Source of the DNA: Bacteroidales bacterium
GTDB taxonomy: Bacteria > Bacteroidota > Bacteroidia > Bacteroidales > WCHB1-69
Length of the DNA: 6,151 nucleotides
NCBI GenBank assembly: GCA_031272415.1
Contig: JAISTU010000134.1
Span: forward strand, 1-6,151
Direction: 5' to 3'
Part shown: in pieces, positions 5,676 through 6,151 of the stretch
Layout of the letters: each line of letters starts with the position of its first letter
How positions within the stretch are numbered: the stretch's first letter is position 1
The notes under the pieces: generated by a model
What the model was told of the DNA's origin: nothing
Databases searched by the model: none
What the model saw: only the letters and a program-made list of their open reading frames with translations
Position numbers and translations under genes: made by a program

Positions 5676-5860
5676 ATCTTAATTTTTTTTTGGTGGTTAA
5701 TTTTTTTTACTATTTTACAAAAAATACACTTTTTTTTTGAATGGAAAATTGAAAGTGGAGAGTTGTCCAATTTTAGAACGAATTTCTCCCAAAATGCAAA
5801 AAAAAAATCTCTTAATTCTCAACTTTTTTAGCAAAGGAGAATGAAATTTTCGCAATTTTT
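5676..5860. other. AT-rich intergenic region
   Basis: This spacer between two minus-strand genes contains several T- and A-runs, the right arm of the 42-bp inverted repeat and a reversed copy of the GAGTTGA-type repeat (5809-5825). On the minus strand, TATTTTTTG upstream of the lipoprotein start is one base too long for the TAnnTTTG box, so no promoter is called. No gene is seen. Confidence 0.5.
5766..5807 (-). repeat. 42-bp inverted repeat, right arm
   Basis: Reverse-complement partner of 5161-5202 (36 of 42 bases identical), about 90 bp upstream of the lipoprotein start. Outside the arms, the 11-bp sequence TCAACTTTTTT occurs at 5155-5165 and 5819-5829 in direct orientation. This could be a target duplication but is T-rich and does not abut the right arm, so it is weak evidence. 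Confidence 0.6.
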
Positions 5861-6151
5861 TTATGTATTTATCCCATTTTGTTTTAGAATTTCTTCAATT
5901 GTAGCCGTTGGGATGTCAGTCAAAGCATGAATTTCTTCAACTGATTGCAACTTGTGCCACATTTTTAAGACAATTTCGGCATCTCTTTCTACTCTTCCTT
6001 CTACTCTTCCTTCAATTCTTCCTTTTGCTTCACCTTCTGCTCTGCCTTCTTCTAAAGCCTCTCTTCGGGTTTCGTTTTGCAGGGTTTTTTCGGTTGAAAT
6101 GGCGTCAGAATTACGCTCGTATAGAAACAATTCCGCATCCGTGTAACCCCC
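5861..6151 (-). CDS. Rpn family recombination-promoting nuclease/putative transposase, C-terminal part
   Basis: Only the last 96 residues are in the window. The frame is open to the right edge (GGYTDAELFLYERNSDA...), so the start lies outside. A TTG at 6130 is internal and not a start. The visible part matches the tail of the PD-(D/E)XK nuclease-type transposases (PF12784/Rpn group) that are abundant in Bacteroidota. An ERNSDAISTEKT-like helix is followed by a charged EEGRAEGEAKGRIEGRVEGR repeat, then SVEEIHALTDIPTATIEEIL, the typical short HTH-like end. The catalytic domain would be further upstream on this strand and cannot be judged. Proteins of this group are implicated in RecA-independent recombination and DNA cleavage in E. 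coli. Whether this copy is intact is unknown. Confidence 0.75.
   Translation of the reverse strand, partial: GGYTDAELFLYERNSDAISTEKTLQNETRREALEEGRAEGEAKGRIEGRVEGRVERDAEIVLKMWHKLQSVEEIHALTDIPTATIEEILKQNGINT
5988..6047 (-). repeat. 12-bp tandem repeat encoding the EGR(x) repeat of the Rpn tail
   Basis: Five 12-bp units are present on the plus strand. The first two are identical (TCTACTCTTCCT at 5988-5999 and 6000-6011), and three degenerate ones follow to 6047. They encode 4-residue EG[RE]x repeats. Copy number can change by slippage without breaking the frame, because each unit is four codons. Confidence 0.75.

Noticed and set aside
5861..6130. Complete small gene starting at TTG 6130
   Set aside because: The frame stays open to the window edge and the residues before the TTG continue the same protein, so it is a partial gene.

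Overview
The window looks like chromosomal DNA of a member of the Bacteroidota. It is AT-rich. Two genes are preceded by the -7 box typical of this phylum (TAnnTTTG), and Shine-Dalgarno sequences are not evident. The XRE regulator, the Rpn/PD-(D/E)XK transposase tail and the two-subunit KorAB enzyme are all types common in this phylum. The genus cannot be told from the sequence.

Layout. Positions 1-328 are non-coding and end in a good promoter (261-291). Next comes a plus-strand operon: korA (329-2176, fused gamma-alpha subunit), korB (2178-3209, TPP/[4Fe-4S] subunit) and a GNAT acetyltransferase (3197-3643) that overlaps korB by 13 nt. KorAB should convert 2-oxoglutarate and CoA to succinyl-CoA and CO2 with reduction of ferredoxin. 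The acetyltransferase appears translationally coupled to it, but its substrate is unknown. A long non-coding stretch (3644-4557) follows. It holds a REP-like hairpin, a 12-bp-arm inverted repeat and a dense array of TGTAAATT repeats running up to and over the promoter of a small XRE-family regulator (4558-5061). The rest is on the minus strand: a putative lipoprotein of unknown function (5277-5675) flanked by a 42-bp imperfect inverted repeat, and the C-terminal part of an Rpn-type nuclease/transposase (5861-6151) that runs off the right edge.

The metabolic operon is ordinary. The most interesting part is the non-coding DNA around the XRE gene: 14 exact TGTAAATT copies within about 460 bp, several in pairs 11 bp apart, with a perfect GTAAATTTAC palindrome at the predicted transcription start of the regulator. 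The simplest reading is an extended operator for autoregulation. Other readings are an iteron-like replication or partition site, or the control region of a mobile element. No complete defence, CRISPR or phage system is visible, and no tRNA or rRNA was seen.
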